Below, piece by piece: positions 42,516-51,017 of a stretch of DNA of 64,000 nucleotides. The translations under genes and the position numbers were made by a program. How positions within the stretch are numbered: position 1 is the first letter of the stretch; the number at the start of each line of letters is the position of its first letter. Source of the stretch: Halarcobacter sp. (GTDB taxonomy: Bacteria > Campylobacterota > Campylobacteria > Campylobacterales > Arcobacteraceae); NCBI RefSeq assembly GCF_963675975.1, contig NZ_OY780939.1:372001-436000 (forward strand). Direction: 5' to 3'. Under the pieces are notes generated by a model, which saw only the letters and a list, made by a program, of their open reading frames with translations, was not told the origin of the DNA and ran no database searches.

Positions 42516-43730
42516 TTAATTGTTTTCCTTAATTAATATTCCTGTTTCTATAAAGTTATTTATTTTCTCAAAAATTTCTTTATCTACATTTCTTGCTATT
42601 TTAAGATTGTTTGCAATAAATTTACTTTTATAATAATTGATATTTTCATGCAAAAAATCTTTATAATGAATATACTTCTGACTACCTATAGTTCTATCTT
42701 CAAGATTTTTATAGTATTTACTAAAATTTTCAAAAAATACTATATCTCCTATAGGTTTAAAATAAGAATCAACTTGACGAATCGTAACACTATCATAATC
42801 GTCAGAATAATCAATTTTATCTTGCCAATTTTTAATTAAATATTTTTCATCTTTTATATAAAATGTTGTATGATATAAAATAAACAAGCAATTAGATAAA
42901 ATTACACATCTTCTAATTTCAGATGAACTATTTGGATATTTAGTAAGCCATTCTAATAGATTATCTAAAACTTGTACATATATTCGTGCATTTAGAATTT
43001 CAATTTCCTCAAAAAATTCATAAATATAAGTTTTACTATTTTCAAAATCTTTTTTTATTGGATGTTTTTTATAGATAGAATCAAAAAGCTCTTTAATTGA
43101 TGGATTATAGTATAAATATTTAGAAACTGTTTTCTCTTTTACATTTGAGAAAATATCTTTTTCTTTACCTTTAAAAGCATCATCATTTAAAATAATTACT
43201 ATTTTACATTTAAAGTTTAAAGAAAGTTGAGTTATAAATCCAAATAAATCATTTAAATCTATATCTTTTGATTTTCTTTCAAAATCATCAATGCAAATAA
43301 TTCCACCATTATTTAGTCTCTCTAAAGCAATTCTTTTTTTATTGTCTTTTGACTCTTCTTCTAATGCCGTTGCTAGTTCTGAGAAGTCAAAAAAAGATGA
43401 TGCTAATTTTCCATATCTTTTTGTATATTTAGTAAAAGTTGAAGTTGTTTTAGTAACTAAATTCTTGCCACCTATTGAATGAAAAAATATTTGGCTGAAA
43501 ATGTCATTTTCTATTTCTTCAATAGTACTTTTCCCATATAAACTAACATAAGAATAAGATTTGTCTTTTAAATCATTTTTTAACTCTTCCTCAATTACAT
43601 TCTGCCAAAAGTGAGTTTTCCCACTTCCCCATTTTCCTGATAGCATAATAACTTTATTATCATTGTCACTATTTTTTAAATATCCATTTTGCCCAACTAA
43701 ATACTCTTTTAACTCTTTTTGACTTGCCAT
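42516..43730 (-). CDS. KAP-like P-loop NTPase
   Basis: This is a 404-residue ATPase with Walker A GKWGSGKTH (Gly32-Thr39), Walker B IICIDDFE (Asp148-Asp149) and a sensor-like VIILNDD. The combination of 'GKWGSGKT(H/T)FW' near the N-terminus and 'ID(D/E)xER' is that of KAP-family NTPases. Unlike many KAP proteins it has no membrane helices. The C-terminal half is helical without a recognised domain. KAP-type ATPases occur in phage-defence and membrane-scaffold systems; here it stands directly upstream of dtd with no partner, so its function is open. Confidence 0.8.
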   Translation of the reverse strand: MASQKELKEYLVGQNGYLKNSDNDNKVIMLSGKWGSGKTHFWQNVIEEELKNDLKDKSYSYVSLYGKSTIEEIENDIFSQIFFHSIGGKNLVTKTTSTFTKYTKRYGKLASSFFDFSELATALEEESKDNKKRIALERLNNGGIICIDDFERKSKDIDLNDLFGFITQLSLNFKCKIVIILNDDAFKGKEKDIFSNVKEKTVSKYLYYNPSIKELFDSIYKKHPIKKDFENSKTYIYEFFEEIEILNARIYVQVLDNLLEWLTKYPNSSSEIRRCVILSNCLFILYHTTFYIKDEKYLIKNWQDKIDYSDDYDSVTIRQVDSYFKPIGDIVFFENFSKYYKNLEDRTIGSQKYIHYKDFLHENINYYKSKFIANNLKIARNVDKEIFEKINNFIETGILIKENN

Positions 43731-43771
43731 CTTTTCTTCTTTAATTTTTTATATAATATTTTACTATATTA

Positions 43772-43900
43772 AAATAAAAGAACTAGTTGTATGTAGATTC
43801 AAGGCGCTGATTGTTTTTCTTGATTGAGCTTACTAAAGTAAGTGATTGAAAGAAAAATAATTAGCAACGAAGAAGATGCGTGCAAATTGTTCTTTTATTT
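43772..43900. repeat. 129-bp imperfect palindrome
   Basis: The outer arms AAATAAAAGAAC (43772-43783) are perfectly repeated in inverted form at 43889-43900. Similarity between the arms continues inward with mismatches to the central CTTACTAAAGTAAG (43829-43842). It lies between two minus-strand genes and covers the stop of the upstream one. It resembles a REP- or MITE-like element. No second copy was seen in the window. Confidence 0.7.
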
Positions 43901-44497
43901 ATATTGTAAACTCTCTACTACTAGTTTCTTATTTTGAAACGGGTCAATAAACCCTTTAATATCATCAAATCTATACTTTAAAGGAAATCCTATCTCTGAA
44001 CCCTCTGCTGTACTTTCTAAAACATAAAAAGGTCTTCCGTTTATATATAGGGCTTTTTTATTTGGCAAAATTAGATTTAAATTTACTACTACAAAAATAT
44101 GTTTAGGTACTAGTACAAAATAAGCCTCATAACCTCTTGCTTTTAAAAGAGAAATTAGAAGATTACTTTTATCATCACAATCCCCATAATTTTGTTTTAT
44201 TACATTTTCTCCACTTCTTGCAACAGATTTATTTACCTTATAAGGTATTTCAGTTACAAGATTTAACATACTTTGTACTTCACAAACTTTTGTATCACAT
44301 CCAGAAACTAAACTTTTAGCTAATCTTTTTGTATATTCATCTTCTCTTACTTGATTTACATAGGTTAATCCATCTATATCAATAAATTGATTTTTAACTA
44401 TAAAAAAAGATTTAAATATCATCCCTACTATAAACAAAACAATAAGCACTGATACAATAATTGAACTGTAATATATAAATTTATTTTCAAATAGCAT
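43895..44497 (-). CDS. Membrane-anchored transglutaminase-like protein
   Basis: This 200-residue protein has an N-terminal membrane helix (about 9-33) and an outside domain of transglutaminase/papain type: probable nucleophile Cys107 in YGDCDDKSNLLISLLKARGY, His133 in VPKHIFVVVN, and an acid (Glu161) in YVLESTAEG. Small transglutaminase-like proteins of this form are peptidases or cross-linking enzymes; which one is unclear. Two further Cys (CDTKVCEV) may form a disulfide. It overlaps the start region of the upstream aminotransferase-like gene by 11 bp. Confidence 0.75.
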   Translation of the reverse strand: MLFENKFIYYSSIIVSVLIVLFIVGMIFKSFFIVKNQFIDIDGLTYVNQVREDEYTKRLAKSLVSGCDTKVCEVQSMLNLVTEIPYKVNKSVARSGENVIKQNYGDCDDKSNLLISLLKARGYEAYFVLVPKHIFVVVNLNLILPNKKALYINGRPFYVLESTAEGSEIGFPLKYRFDDIKGFIDPFQNKKLVVESLQYK

Positions 44498-45419
44498 ATA
44501 AAACTTCTTTTAGTTTTTGAATATAATCTTTTCCATTAACATAAATATTTATAAAATATTCATCGATAAAATCATATTTCAAACAGTTATAGGTTTTTAT
44601 ATCATTTTTTTCTAACTCTTCTCTAAATTTTTTAGAGTTTATATTTTTTAGTTTTATTAATAAAGAGTTTGAACTACTATGAAATAAAAAATCTACAAAC
44701 TTACAAGAATGGAATATCTTCTCTAGTTCTATTCTATTTTTTATATTTATACTATTTGATATAACTCTAAACTCTTTATCTTTTAAAGATTCTTCTAAAT
44801 ACTTCATATCATAAATTGATAGTTTATCTTCAGGCTCATATTTTCTTAAATTTTCGATATTCCTTTTATTTGAAAAGATAGAAGAGATACTTAAATTTTT
44901 ATTTGAATAATAGGTTGAGTAGTTTTTTATAATAAAAAGTTTGTCATATTGTTCTAAATAATTAACAGCAATATTATCTGAACAAAAGTCCAAAAGTGTT
45001 TCATCTATTATGATAGTTGCTTCTTTTGATACCCAATATTTAAATAGGTTTTCTAAATCATAAAAGGTACCATCAAGATAAGAGGGATTTGCAAAAACAA
45101 CTATGCTTTCATCTTTTATTGGTAAAAATATATTTTCAAATCTATTTATAAGTCTTACTTCATATTTCAAGTTTAGGGCAGCTTTTTTATACTCTAAACT
45201 ACAAGGGGAATATATAAAACAATATTTTTTATCCAAAAATTTAAGTATTGAGTAGATTGCTGAACTATAGCCATTAAATAACTCAACTTGTTTTTCAGAT
45301 ATTTTATATCTATTTTTTAGTAACTCTAAAAGATTTAGATAATCAGCATTTTCTATGCTGTTATAATCTATTTGAATATTTGGTTTTAAATAATTCTCTT
45401 TTATACTAAAATCTATCAT
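44487..45419 (-). CDS. Aminotransferase-like protein (class I/II fold) lacking the PLP lysine
   Basis: This 310-residue protein follows the HisC/CobD-type fold: NPSYLDG at the NPxxxxG position (Asn111), IIIDETLLDF with Asp139 for the pyridine ring, and the segment LFIIKNYSTYYSNKNLS. In HisC-like enzymes this last segment reads SK, with Lys bound to PLP; here the residue is Thr169. Missing the lysine, it is probably not a standard aminotransferase. At 310 residues it is also shorter than usual (about 350-370). It is next to a transglutaminase-like gene (11-bp overlap) and marC (3-bp gap). Confidence 0.7.
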   Translation of the reverse strand: MIDFSIKENYLKPNIQIDYNSIENADYLNLLELLKNRYKISEKQVELFNGYSSAIYSILKFLDKKYCFIYSPCSLEYKKAALNLKYEVRLINRFENIFLPIKDESIVVFANPSYLDGTFYDLENLFKYWVSKEATIIIDETLLDFCSDNIAVNYLEQYDKLFIIKNYSTYYSNKNLSISSIFSNKRNIENLRKYEPEDKLSIYDMKYLEESLKDKEFRVISNSINIKNRIELEKIFHSCKFVDFLFHSSSNSLLIKLKNINSKKFREELEKNDIKTYNCLKYDFIDEYFINIYVNGKDYIQKLKEVLYAI

Positions 45420-45422
45420 AAT

Positions 45423-46022
45423 CTAAATATTCAAAAAGTTTTTTATACCTGTAAATATAATTTGAGCAGATAAAGCTGCAAGGAAAAGACCAGTGATTTT
45501 TGATACCACAAGAAGTCCTTGTCTTCCAACAACTTTTTTTATGATATGTGAAAAATAAAGCATTAATCCTATCACAACCACTGCACATACAAGAGCGATA
45601 CTTCCTACAAAATGTTCTGCTGCATTTTTAAACCCTGCACCCATTACAAGTAAAACCCCTATTGTTCCTGGGCCAATTGTAATTGGAATAGATAAAGGAA
45701 CAACAGCTAGTTCAGAGATATCTTTTTGCTCAATTTTTTGAGTATCTTTATTTCCTTTGATTAGCTCAACTGCTGAAAGGAAAAGTAAAGCTCCAGCTCC
45801 AATTCTAAAGGCATCTAAGGTTATCCCAAAGACAGCAAAAATATATTTTCCAAAATATAGTAATACTATACTGATTACAATTACTGAAGTTGTTACTTTG
45901 ATTGCAAGTGCTCTTTTTTCTAAAAGAGTTGCATCAGTTGTAACAGTTAAAAAAACTGATAACACAAAAAATGGTGTCATAATAAAAAACATTTTTAAAA
46001 ATGTAGCAACAAAAAGTTCCAT
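45423..46022 (-). CDS. marC: MarC-family integral membrane protein
   Basis: At 199 residues with six hydrophobic helices this matches the MarC/YhcE-type family: VLSVFLTVT near the N-terminus, AFRIGAGALLFLSAVELI in the third helix region, and VPLSIPITIGPGTIGVLLV with the conserved Pro-Gly-rich stretch. The family was first linked to multiple antibiotic resistance, but its transport role has not been proven. It lies 54 bp from dsbD on the same strand and 3 bp from the aminotransferase-like gene. Confidence 0.92.
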   Translation of the reverse strand: MELFVATFLKMFFIMTPFFVLSVFLTVTTDATLLEKRALAIKVTTSVIVISIVLLYFGKYIFAVFGITLDAFRIGAGALLFLSAVELIKGNKDTQKIEQKDISELAVVPLSIPITIGPGTIGVLLVMGAGFKNAAEHFVGSIALVCAVVVIGLMLYFSHIIKKVVGRQGLLVVSKITGLFLAALSAQIIFTGIKNFLNI

Positions 46023-46076
46023 AGAAAACTTCCTAAAAATTATAATTTTAGGAAGTATATCAAAATAAAGAATAAA

Positions 46077-47822
46077 TTATTTAAAGTGTTTGTTTACAAT
46101 CTCTAAGAAATCATCAGGATTTTTATATCCTACTATTTGTGAGGCTTTGATTTCATTGTTGTCTTTATCCCAAAAAATTAGTGCTGGAGGACCAACAACT
46201 CCAAATCTTTTTTGCATAGCTTTATCATCTGCATTATTTTCAGTTACATCAGCTTTTACTAAAGTAAACTCTTTTAGTTTTGCAATAACTCTTGGGTCTT
46301 TAAAAGTGATCTCTTCTAACTCTTTACAAGAGATACACCAAGTGGCATAAAAATCAAGCATTACAGGTTTACTTGAAGCTTTAACAGCTGCATCAATCTC
46401 TGTATTGTTTTTTACATAAGCCACAGGTAACACTTCAGCTTGACTTACAGCAACTCCTGATGTAAATTTATCTAATGGTTTTAAAACATTTGTAGCTCCA
46501 CTAACAGCACCTACAAAAACAAGTACTCCATAAATAAGAATAACTATAGTTAAAACTCTTGCTAAGATATGTTCAAATATTTTTAAATACACTGCTGTAC
46601 CAATTAATAATAATGCCCATAAATACATAATAATTGTTGGGTCAAATACTCTATCTAACATCCAAATTGCAACAGCAAGCATCACTATACCAAAGATTTT
46701 AGTAACAGACTCCATCCAACCACCTGGTGTTGGCATATATTTTCCAGCACCAAGACCTATAAGTAACAATGGTGCGCCCATACCCAAACTCATCACAAAT
46801 AAAGCAGCCCCACCAAGTATGGCGTCACCTGTTTGTCCAATATATACTAAAGCTCCTGCTAAAGGTGGTGCAACACAAGGTCCAACTATAAGTGCAGACA
46901 AAAATCCCATAATAGCGATTCCCACTACGCCTTGTTTCTCTTTTCCATCAGTTGTTTTATTTATCTTATTTTGTAAGCTTTGAGGTAATTCTAGTTTAAA
47001 GTAACCAAACATAGAAAATGCAAGTGCTACAAATATTGCAGCAAAAACTACTAATACATATGGATTTTGTAAAGATACTTGTAAATTAGCTCCAAATACG
47101 CCAGCTAAAACACCTGCTATTGTATAAGCAACTGCCATAGATAAAACATAAACCAATGATAAAAAGAAACCTTTTGAAGCTGTTAGATTACCACTATCCC
47201 CTGCTTTTACAATAATAGAAGATAAAATAGGAATCATTGGGAAAACACAAGGTGTTAAAGATAATAAAAGTCCAAATCCAAAAAAAGTAGCAAGAACTAA
47301 AAGTATATTTCCATCTTTTAATGTACCTGCAATAATATCAGTCTCATTTTGTGCAGTTGCAGTTTGTTCACTAGAAGACTCTATTTTCTCAATATTTTTA
47401 ACTGCTGTATTAAAATCTACAGTTGTTGTTTCACTCATTGGTGCATAACATAAACCTTGCTTTGAACAACCTTGAAAATCAACTTGTACTTCAAAAGTAG
47501 AGCTTGAAGACTTTGATTTTAATAAATCATAGGGAATCTCAATATTTAAATCTTTTGTATGTATTTGCCAAATCTCATAAGGCTTAGCTTCGGGAACAAT
47601 TAAATCTTTTCTAATATCTATTTTTTCAGGTTTTGTTATAAAAAATTTTAATTTATCATCATATAAATAGATATCTTTCCCAAGTTTTAATTTAAAAACT
47701 AATTTATCTTCATGTTTCTCAAAACTTGTTTTAAATGCTTCTTCTGGTTCTAAAAAACTTTGTTGTTGAATCCCAAAAGCATATAAAGAACAAATTAAAA
47801 CTAATAATATTTTTCTTAACAT
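46077..47822 (-). CDS. dsbD: Thiol:disulfide interchange protein DsbD
   Basis: This is a 581-residue three-domain protein: signal peptide (1-18), N-terminal periplasmic domain with the Cys pair in FQGCSKQGLCYAP, a membrane domain of about eight helices with LTPCVFPMIP and VGPCVAPPLAG carrying the transmembrane Cys pair, and a C-terminal thioredoxin domain with WCISCKEL. It carries electrons from cytoplasmic thioredoxin to periplasmic reductants. The gene just upstream encodes a periplasmic thioredoxin-like protein (13-bp gap), a likely partner. Confidence 0.96.
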   Translation of the reverse strand: MLRKILLVLICSLYAFGIQQQSFLEPEEAFKTSFEKHEDKLVFKLKLGKDIYLYDDKLKFFITKPEKIDIRKDLIVPEAKPYEIWQIHTKDLNIEIPYDLLKSKSSSSTFEVQVDFQGCSKQGLCYAPMSETTTVDFNTAVKNIEKIESSSEQTATAQNETDIIAGTLKDGNILLVLATFFGFGLLLSLTPCVFPMIPILSSIIVKAGDSGNLTASKGFFLSLVYVLSMAVAYTIAGVLAGVFGANLQVSLQNPYVLVVFAAIFVALAFSMFGYFKLELPQSLQNKINKTTDGKEKQGVVGIAIMGFLSALIVGPCVAPPLAGALVYIGQTGDAILGGAALFVMSLGMGAPLLLIGLGAGKYMPTPGGWMESVTKIFGIVMLAVAIWMLDRVFDPTIIMYLWALLLIGTAVYLKIFEHILARVLTIVILIYGVLVFVGAVSGATNVLKPLDKFTSGVAVSQAEVLPVAYVKNNTEIDAAVKASSKPVMLDFYATWCISCKELEEITFKDPRVIAKLKEFTLVKADVTENNADDKAMQKRFGVVGPPALIFWDKDNNEIKASQIVGYKNPDDFLEIVNKHFK

Positions 47823-47835
47823 CTATTTTTATTCC

Positions 47836-48201
47836 TTATTCAAAATACTCTTTAACACTATCTTCTAAATCTTTGACACTTTTTAATCCAACTTCTGTTG
47901 TAACTAATTCTCCATCTTCAAAATATGCAAGTGTTGGTAGAGCTTTTACCCCATATGATATGGCTAAATCTCTATACTGATCTATATCTACTTTGTAAAT
48001 TGTTACATTATTTGGTTTAACTTTATCAAAATCTTCCAAAGTTCCTGCAAGAATTTTACATGGTGGACACCAAGTAGCATAAAAATCAACTATAACATTT
48101 TTACCTTTTATCTTTTCAATAAAATTATCTTTTGTTAAATGTTCAAATGCAAATAGGTTTCCAAGTGCAAAAAATAATACAAGTAATAAGATTTTTTTCA
48201 T
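47836..48201 (-). CDS. Periplasmic thioredoxin-like protein
   Basis: This is a 121-residue protein with a signal peptide (residues 1-18, ending LFA) and a thioredoxin fold with active site YATWCPPCKIL and the cis-Pro in ALPTLAYF. The CPPC motif is typical of membrane-attached or periplasmic reductases. It is transcribed with dsbD downstream and is probably kept reduced by it, for example for cytochrome c maturation or methionine sulfoxide reduction. The gene follows an AAAGGAA site. Confidence 0.92.
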   Translation of the reverse strand: MKKILLLVLFFALGNLFAFEHLTKDNFIEKIKGKNVIVDFYATWCPPCKILAGTLEDFDKVKPNNVTIYKVDIDQYRDLAISYGVKALPTLAYFEDGELVTTEVGLKSVKDLEDSVKEYFE

Positions 48202-48353
48202 AAAATTCCTTTTATATTTTTCTTATTATACAAAAACAATGTGAAGTCTTTGTTTACTTATAAGAAAATCTAAGATAAGAATTATAATAAATAATTATAA
48301 AATAATTAATATTTTTTCGATAAAATTTATTTTTTTAGAATAAAAGGTTACAT

Positions 48354-48710
48354 ATGAATACATTAACAGACCTTCCTCCAAAAAGTGTTGAGTTTATGAT
48401 AAAAGACAATATTGCTATGATTGATATAAGAAGACCTGATGAGTGGCAAGCTACAGGTGTTATTAAAAATGCTCACAAATTAACTTTTTTTGATGAATAT
48501 GGAAATCATGATATTCCAACTTGGATGAGACAATTTGAAAAAATAGTTACTTCAAAAGATGAAGCTTTTGTTTTGATTTGTGCACATGCAAATAGAACAA
48601 GAGTTGTAGGGGATTTTTTAATACAAAATCATGGATATAAAAATGTTGCCCATTTAGCAGGTGGAATGGCTTTATGGCTTGAAGAGAATAGAAAAGTAGT
48701 TTTTGATTAA
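48354..48710 (+). CDS. Rhodanese-like domain protein
   Basis: At 118 residues this is a single rhodanese domain, with IDIRRPDEWQATG near the start and active-site loop LICAHANRTR where Cys is the persulfide carrier. It has no signal peptide, so it is cytosolic. Single-domain rhodaneses of this kind move sulfane sulfur or act in redox signalling. It is divergent from the dsbD operon and ends in a terminator. Confidence 0.92.
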   Translation: MNTLTDLPPKSVEFMIKDNIAMIDIRRPDEWQATGVIKNAHKLTFFDEYGNHDIPTWMRQFEKIVTSKDEAFVLICAHANRTRVVGDFLIQNHGYKNVAHLAGGMALWLEENRKVVFD

Positions 48711-48740
48711 AGAAGAGGAGATTTTACTCTTCTTCTTTTT
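48710..48740 (+). terminator. Terminator of the rhodanese gene
   Basis: AAGAAGAG and CTCTTCTT form an 8-bp stem with a 9-nt loop, followed by CTTTTTT. It overlaps the 3' end of the convergent small gene. Confidence 0.7.
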
Positions 48741-48954
48741 TCTTTTCATTAGCTTCTTGAAGTATTGCAATTACATCATCTAAATTTTCATAAGGGATAT
48801 GAGATTTCCATTCAATATCTTTTCCATTTAGTGAAATACCAATACTAACGATATCTGGTGTACCTTTACCATAAGGCTCTGCTACATTTGAAATAAAAAT
48901 TTTACCTTTTTTTGTTCCAGCTAAAGAAAGTGTTCCTAATTCTGTTGTTGCCAT
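48724..48954 (-). CDS. Small hypothetical protein
   Basis: This is a 76-residue soluble protein: an Ala/Thr/Gly-rich N-terminus (TTELGTLSLAG), a beta-rich centre (GKIFISNVAEPYGKGTPDIV; SIGISLNGKDIEWKSHIPYE) and a charged Lys/Glu tail. An AAAGGAT ribosome site precedes the ATG. The organised beta-strands and good site make it a likely real gene, of unknown function; I do not recognise the family. It is convergent with the rhodanese gene. Confidence 0.7.
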   Translation of the reverse strand: MATTELGTLSLAGTKKGKIFISNVAEPYGKGTPDIVSIGISLNGKDIEWKSHIPYENLDDVIAILQEANEKKKEEE

Positions 48955-49026
48955 TTAATATCCTTTTATAAATTAAATTATTACTATTTTACATAAAGAA
49001 ACTTTTGAAATGTTAAAGTTACCATA

Positions 49027-49842
49027 TTAAATAGATTTTTTAGCAATCCTTTGTCCATATTTTACATTTTGACCTAATAATTTTTCTAATTGAACAAAAT
49101 CTTTTTCCCAAACCATAACTACAGTTGAGCCCATTTTAAAGTAACCTAAACATTGCCCTTTTTTAATATCTAAAGATTCATATTCATATATTTTAATCTC
49201 TTTTGCATCACTATTAGTTTCAACTTTTGGCTCAAAATTAAATACCATTTGCCCAACATTTAAAGCTCCAACAAATACCATATAGAAAAGTTTTCCTTCA
49301 TGGGTACACTCTAAAATAACCCTTTCATTTTCAACAAATAAATCTATTTGTTTATTAAGATACTTTAAATTTACTGGATATAGTTTTCCTGGCACATGAA
49401 TAAGTTTATTAATTTTGAAATCACATGGTGCATGATATCTATGATAATCTTTTGGTGATAGATAAAAATTCATATAAGAACCGTTTTTAACTTTTGCAAA
49501 ATTATTAGCACAATTGTAAGTTAACATCTCCTCAACAGAATATTCCATACCTTTTATTTGAAGTAATAAATCATCTTCTAAATTTCCACATTGAGTTATT
49601 AAACTGTCAGTTGGAGAGATAAAGCAATCTTTGTCTTTATCTATTTCTCTTGGAATTGCAAGTTCTCTTGTAAATAAATCGTTTAATGATTTATAGAATT
49701 TTGGATTTCTAAATTCACTCATATTTAAACCCAAAAATTTTACATATGCTCCATTTATAAATTTTTGAATAAATAATGGAAACTCAAATTTCGCAAACTT
49801 GCCAAAATATTGAGAAATTATATTTGTTATATGCATAAACAC
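49027..49842 (-). CDS. psd: Phosphatidylserine decarboxylase
   Basis: At 271 residues this is a proenzyme of the PSD family, which makes phosphatidylethanolamine at the inner membrane. Conserved segments are FFTRELA-type (LFTRELAIPR), SPTDSLITQCG, FYLSPKDYHRYHAP (with catalytic His) and the self-cleavage site FKMGSTVVMVW, where Ser becomes the pyruvoyl group. The usual motif LGST appears as MGST. It is a single gene preceded by a divergent small Cys-rich gene. Confidence 0.94.
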   Translation of the reverse strand: MFMHITNIISQYFGKFAKFEFPLFIQKFINGAYVKFLGLNMSEFRNPKFYKSLNDLFTRELAIPREIDKDKDCFISPTDSLITQCGNLEDDLLLQIKGMEYSVEEMLTYNCANNFAKVKNGSYMNFYLSPKDYHRYHAPCDFKINKLIHVPGKLYPVNLKYLNKQIDLFVENERVILECTHEGKLFYMVFVGALNVGQMVFNFEPKVETNSDAKEIKIYEYESLDIKKGQCLGYFKMGSTVVMVWEKDFVQLEKLLGQNVKYGQRIAKKSI

Positions 49843-49982
49843 CCTTATTAAATTTTATAATCTTTGCAAATTTTATCTAATCCCAAATTAAAATAGCTAT
49901 TTAACAAAAAAATCTAAGTATTTTTAAAAGCTATTTTGATAATCTTCCAAAATATATTTATAAATATTTAAAGGAAATAAAA

Positions 49983-50222
49983 ATGCACAAAATCATTGTA
50001 GAAAATCAATGTGGTTGCTTCAAAAGAAGTGATTTAGAAAATAATTTAGAGCTAGCTTCTAAAGATGAAGCTTTAAGCAAAGCAATACAAATGAAAAATC
50101 ATATGAATGCAGAGTTTTGTGGAAAACACGAATTTCAATTAATTGAAGATTCTGAAAATTTTGTTATCTCTTTTAGAGCACCTCAAGCATCATCATGTTG
50201 TGGTACAGGATGCTGTAGCTAG
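49983..50222 (+). CDS. Small Cys-rich protein with CCGTGCC tail
   Basis: This 79-residue protein has an N-terminal NQCGCFKRSD segment, a helical middle (LELASKDEALSKAIQMKNHMN) with FCGKHEF, and a C-terminal SSCCGTGCCS. Seven Cys in 79 residues suggest metal or Fe-S binding or a redox role. Similar short proteins with a Cys-rich tail are frequent in Campylobacterota, but I know no function. It has an AAAGGAAA site and ends at a strong bidirectional terminator. Confidence 0.75.
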   Translation: MHKIIVENQCGCFKRSDLENNLELASKDEALSKAIQMKNHMNAEFCGKHEFQLIEDSENFVISFRAPQASSCCGTGCCS

Positions 50223-50250
50223 GAATATGGTTAAAACCATATTCCTATTT
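50220..50250. terminator. Bidirectional terminator
   Basis: TAGGAATATGGTT and AACCATATTCCTA are perfect 13-bp arms around AA, with T-rich sequence after the plus-strand copy. It lies between convergent genes and overlaps both stop codons. Confidence 0.85.
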
Positions 50251-50973
50251 TAATTCTTTTTTTCTTTGTAGATATTTATCAATAGCTTTTTTTATCAACT
50301 CGTAATTTTGCCCATCACCTTGTATTCTTTGAAAACATTTTTCATAATCAACAACAGGGTCAACTTTTTCAATCTCAAACATAATATCTAAAAAAGCATG
50401 GAAAGGTACGTGATCTCCACTTCTTGTAAAATGTATTGCCCTTTGTAAAGATACAAAAGGATTTTGGTTTATTCTTGTGATATCGTTATATCTTTTTTCC
50501 ATATAATCGATAAACTCTTTTCTAACTTCCCATTGAATAACTTCTACTTTTTTTGTTTTTGTATTTAGTTTACATTTAAATCCAATTTTTGTTGAATAAA
50601 AATCAAATATATCTATTACAAATTTTAAATCTTTATCTAAAAATCTTTCTCTATAAACACATTGAAAAATATCATCTTCAAAAATAAAAGTATGTGAATT
50701 GTTTTTATATAAAAAATATTGTTCATCAATTGAACTTACCATCTCTTTTAAATCTGTATCAGTTAGAAAAAACATATCTATATCTCTAAAAGTATCTCTT
50801 TTTAAACAAGACCCAGCTAAATAAAACTCTATAGAATCCTGACTCATTGGATTAGAAATAACATTTCTAAAAAAATTTTCTATTCTATCAATTACATTTT
50901 TTAATCTTTTATCTAATTTATAAGTTAACTCTTCGTTGATAAAATCATACTCAGTCCAAAATTTGTAATTCAA
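50245..50973 (-). CDS. Nucleotidyltransferase-fold protein
   Basis: This 242-residue protein has the polymerase-beta-type signature AGSCLKRDTFRDIDMFFL (Gly-Ser followed by Asp-x-Asp) at about 48-66 and a third acid in FVIDIFDFY. The helical C-terminal part is unlike poly(A) polymerase or CCA enzymes. It has no effector or toxin gene next to it. Stand-alone proteins of this kind can be antitoxin/toxin-type or signalling nucleotidyltransferases; the role is open. It lies 45 bp downstream of mltA. Confidence 0.78.
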   Translation of the reverse strand: MNYKFWTEYDFINEELTYKLDKRLKNVIDRIENFFRNVISNPMSQDSIEFYLAGSCLKRDTFRDIDMFFLTDTDLKEMVSSIDEQYFLYKNNSHTFIFEDDIFQCVYRERFLDKDLKFVIDIFDFYSTKIGFKCKLNTKTKKVEVIQWEVRKEFIDYMEKRYNDITRINQNPFVSLQRAIHFTRSGDHVPFHAFLDIMFEIEKVDPVVDYEKCFQRIQGDGQNYELIKKAIDKYLQRKKELK

Positions 50974-51017
50974 AATAACCTCTTTAAATCAATATATTCT
51001 ATTTTATAATATTTATG

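Noticed and set aside
50245-50973. Nucleotidyltransferase with GS...DxD as a possible CBASS cyclase
   Set aside because: No effector, Cap2/Cap3 or other defence gene is next to it; neighbours are mltA and a small Cys-rich gene. Kept as a plain nucleotidyltransferase-fold protein.
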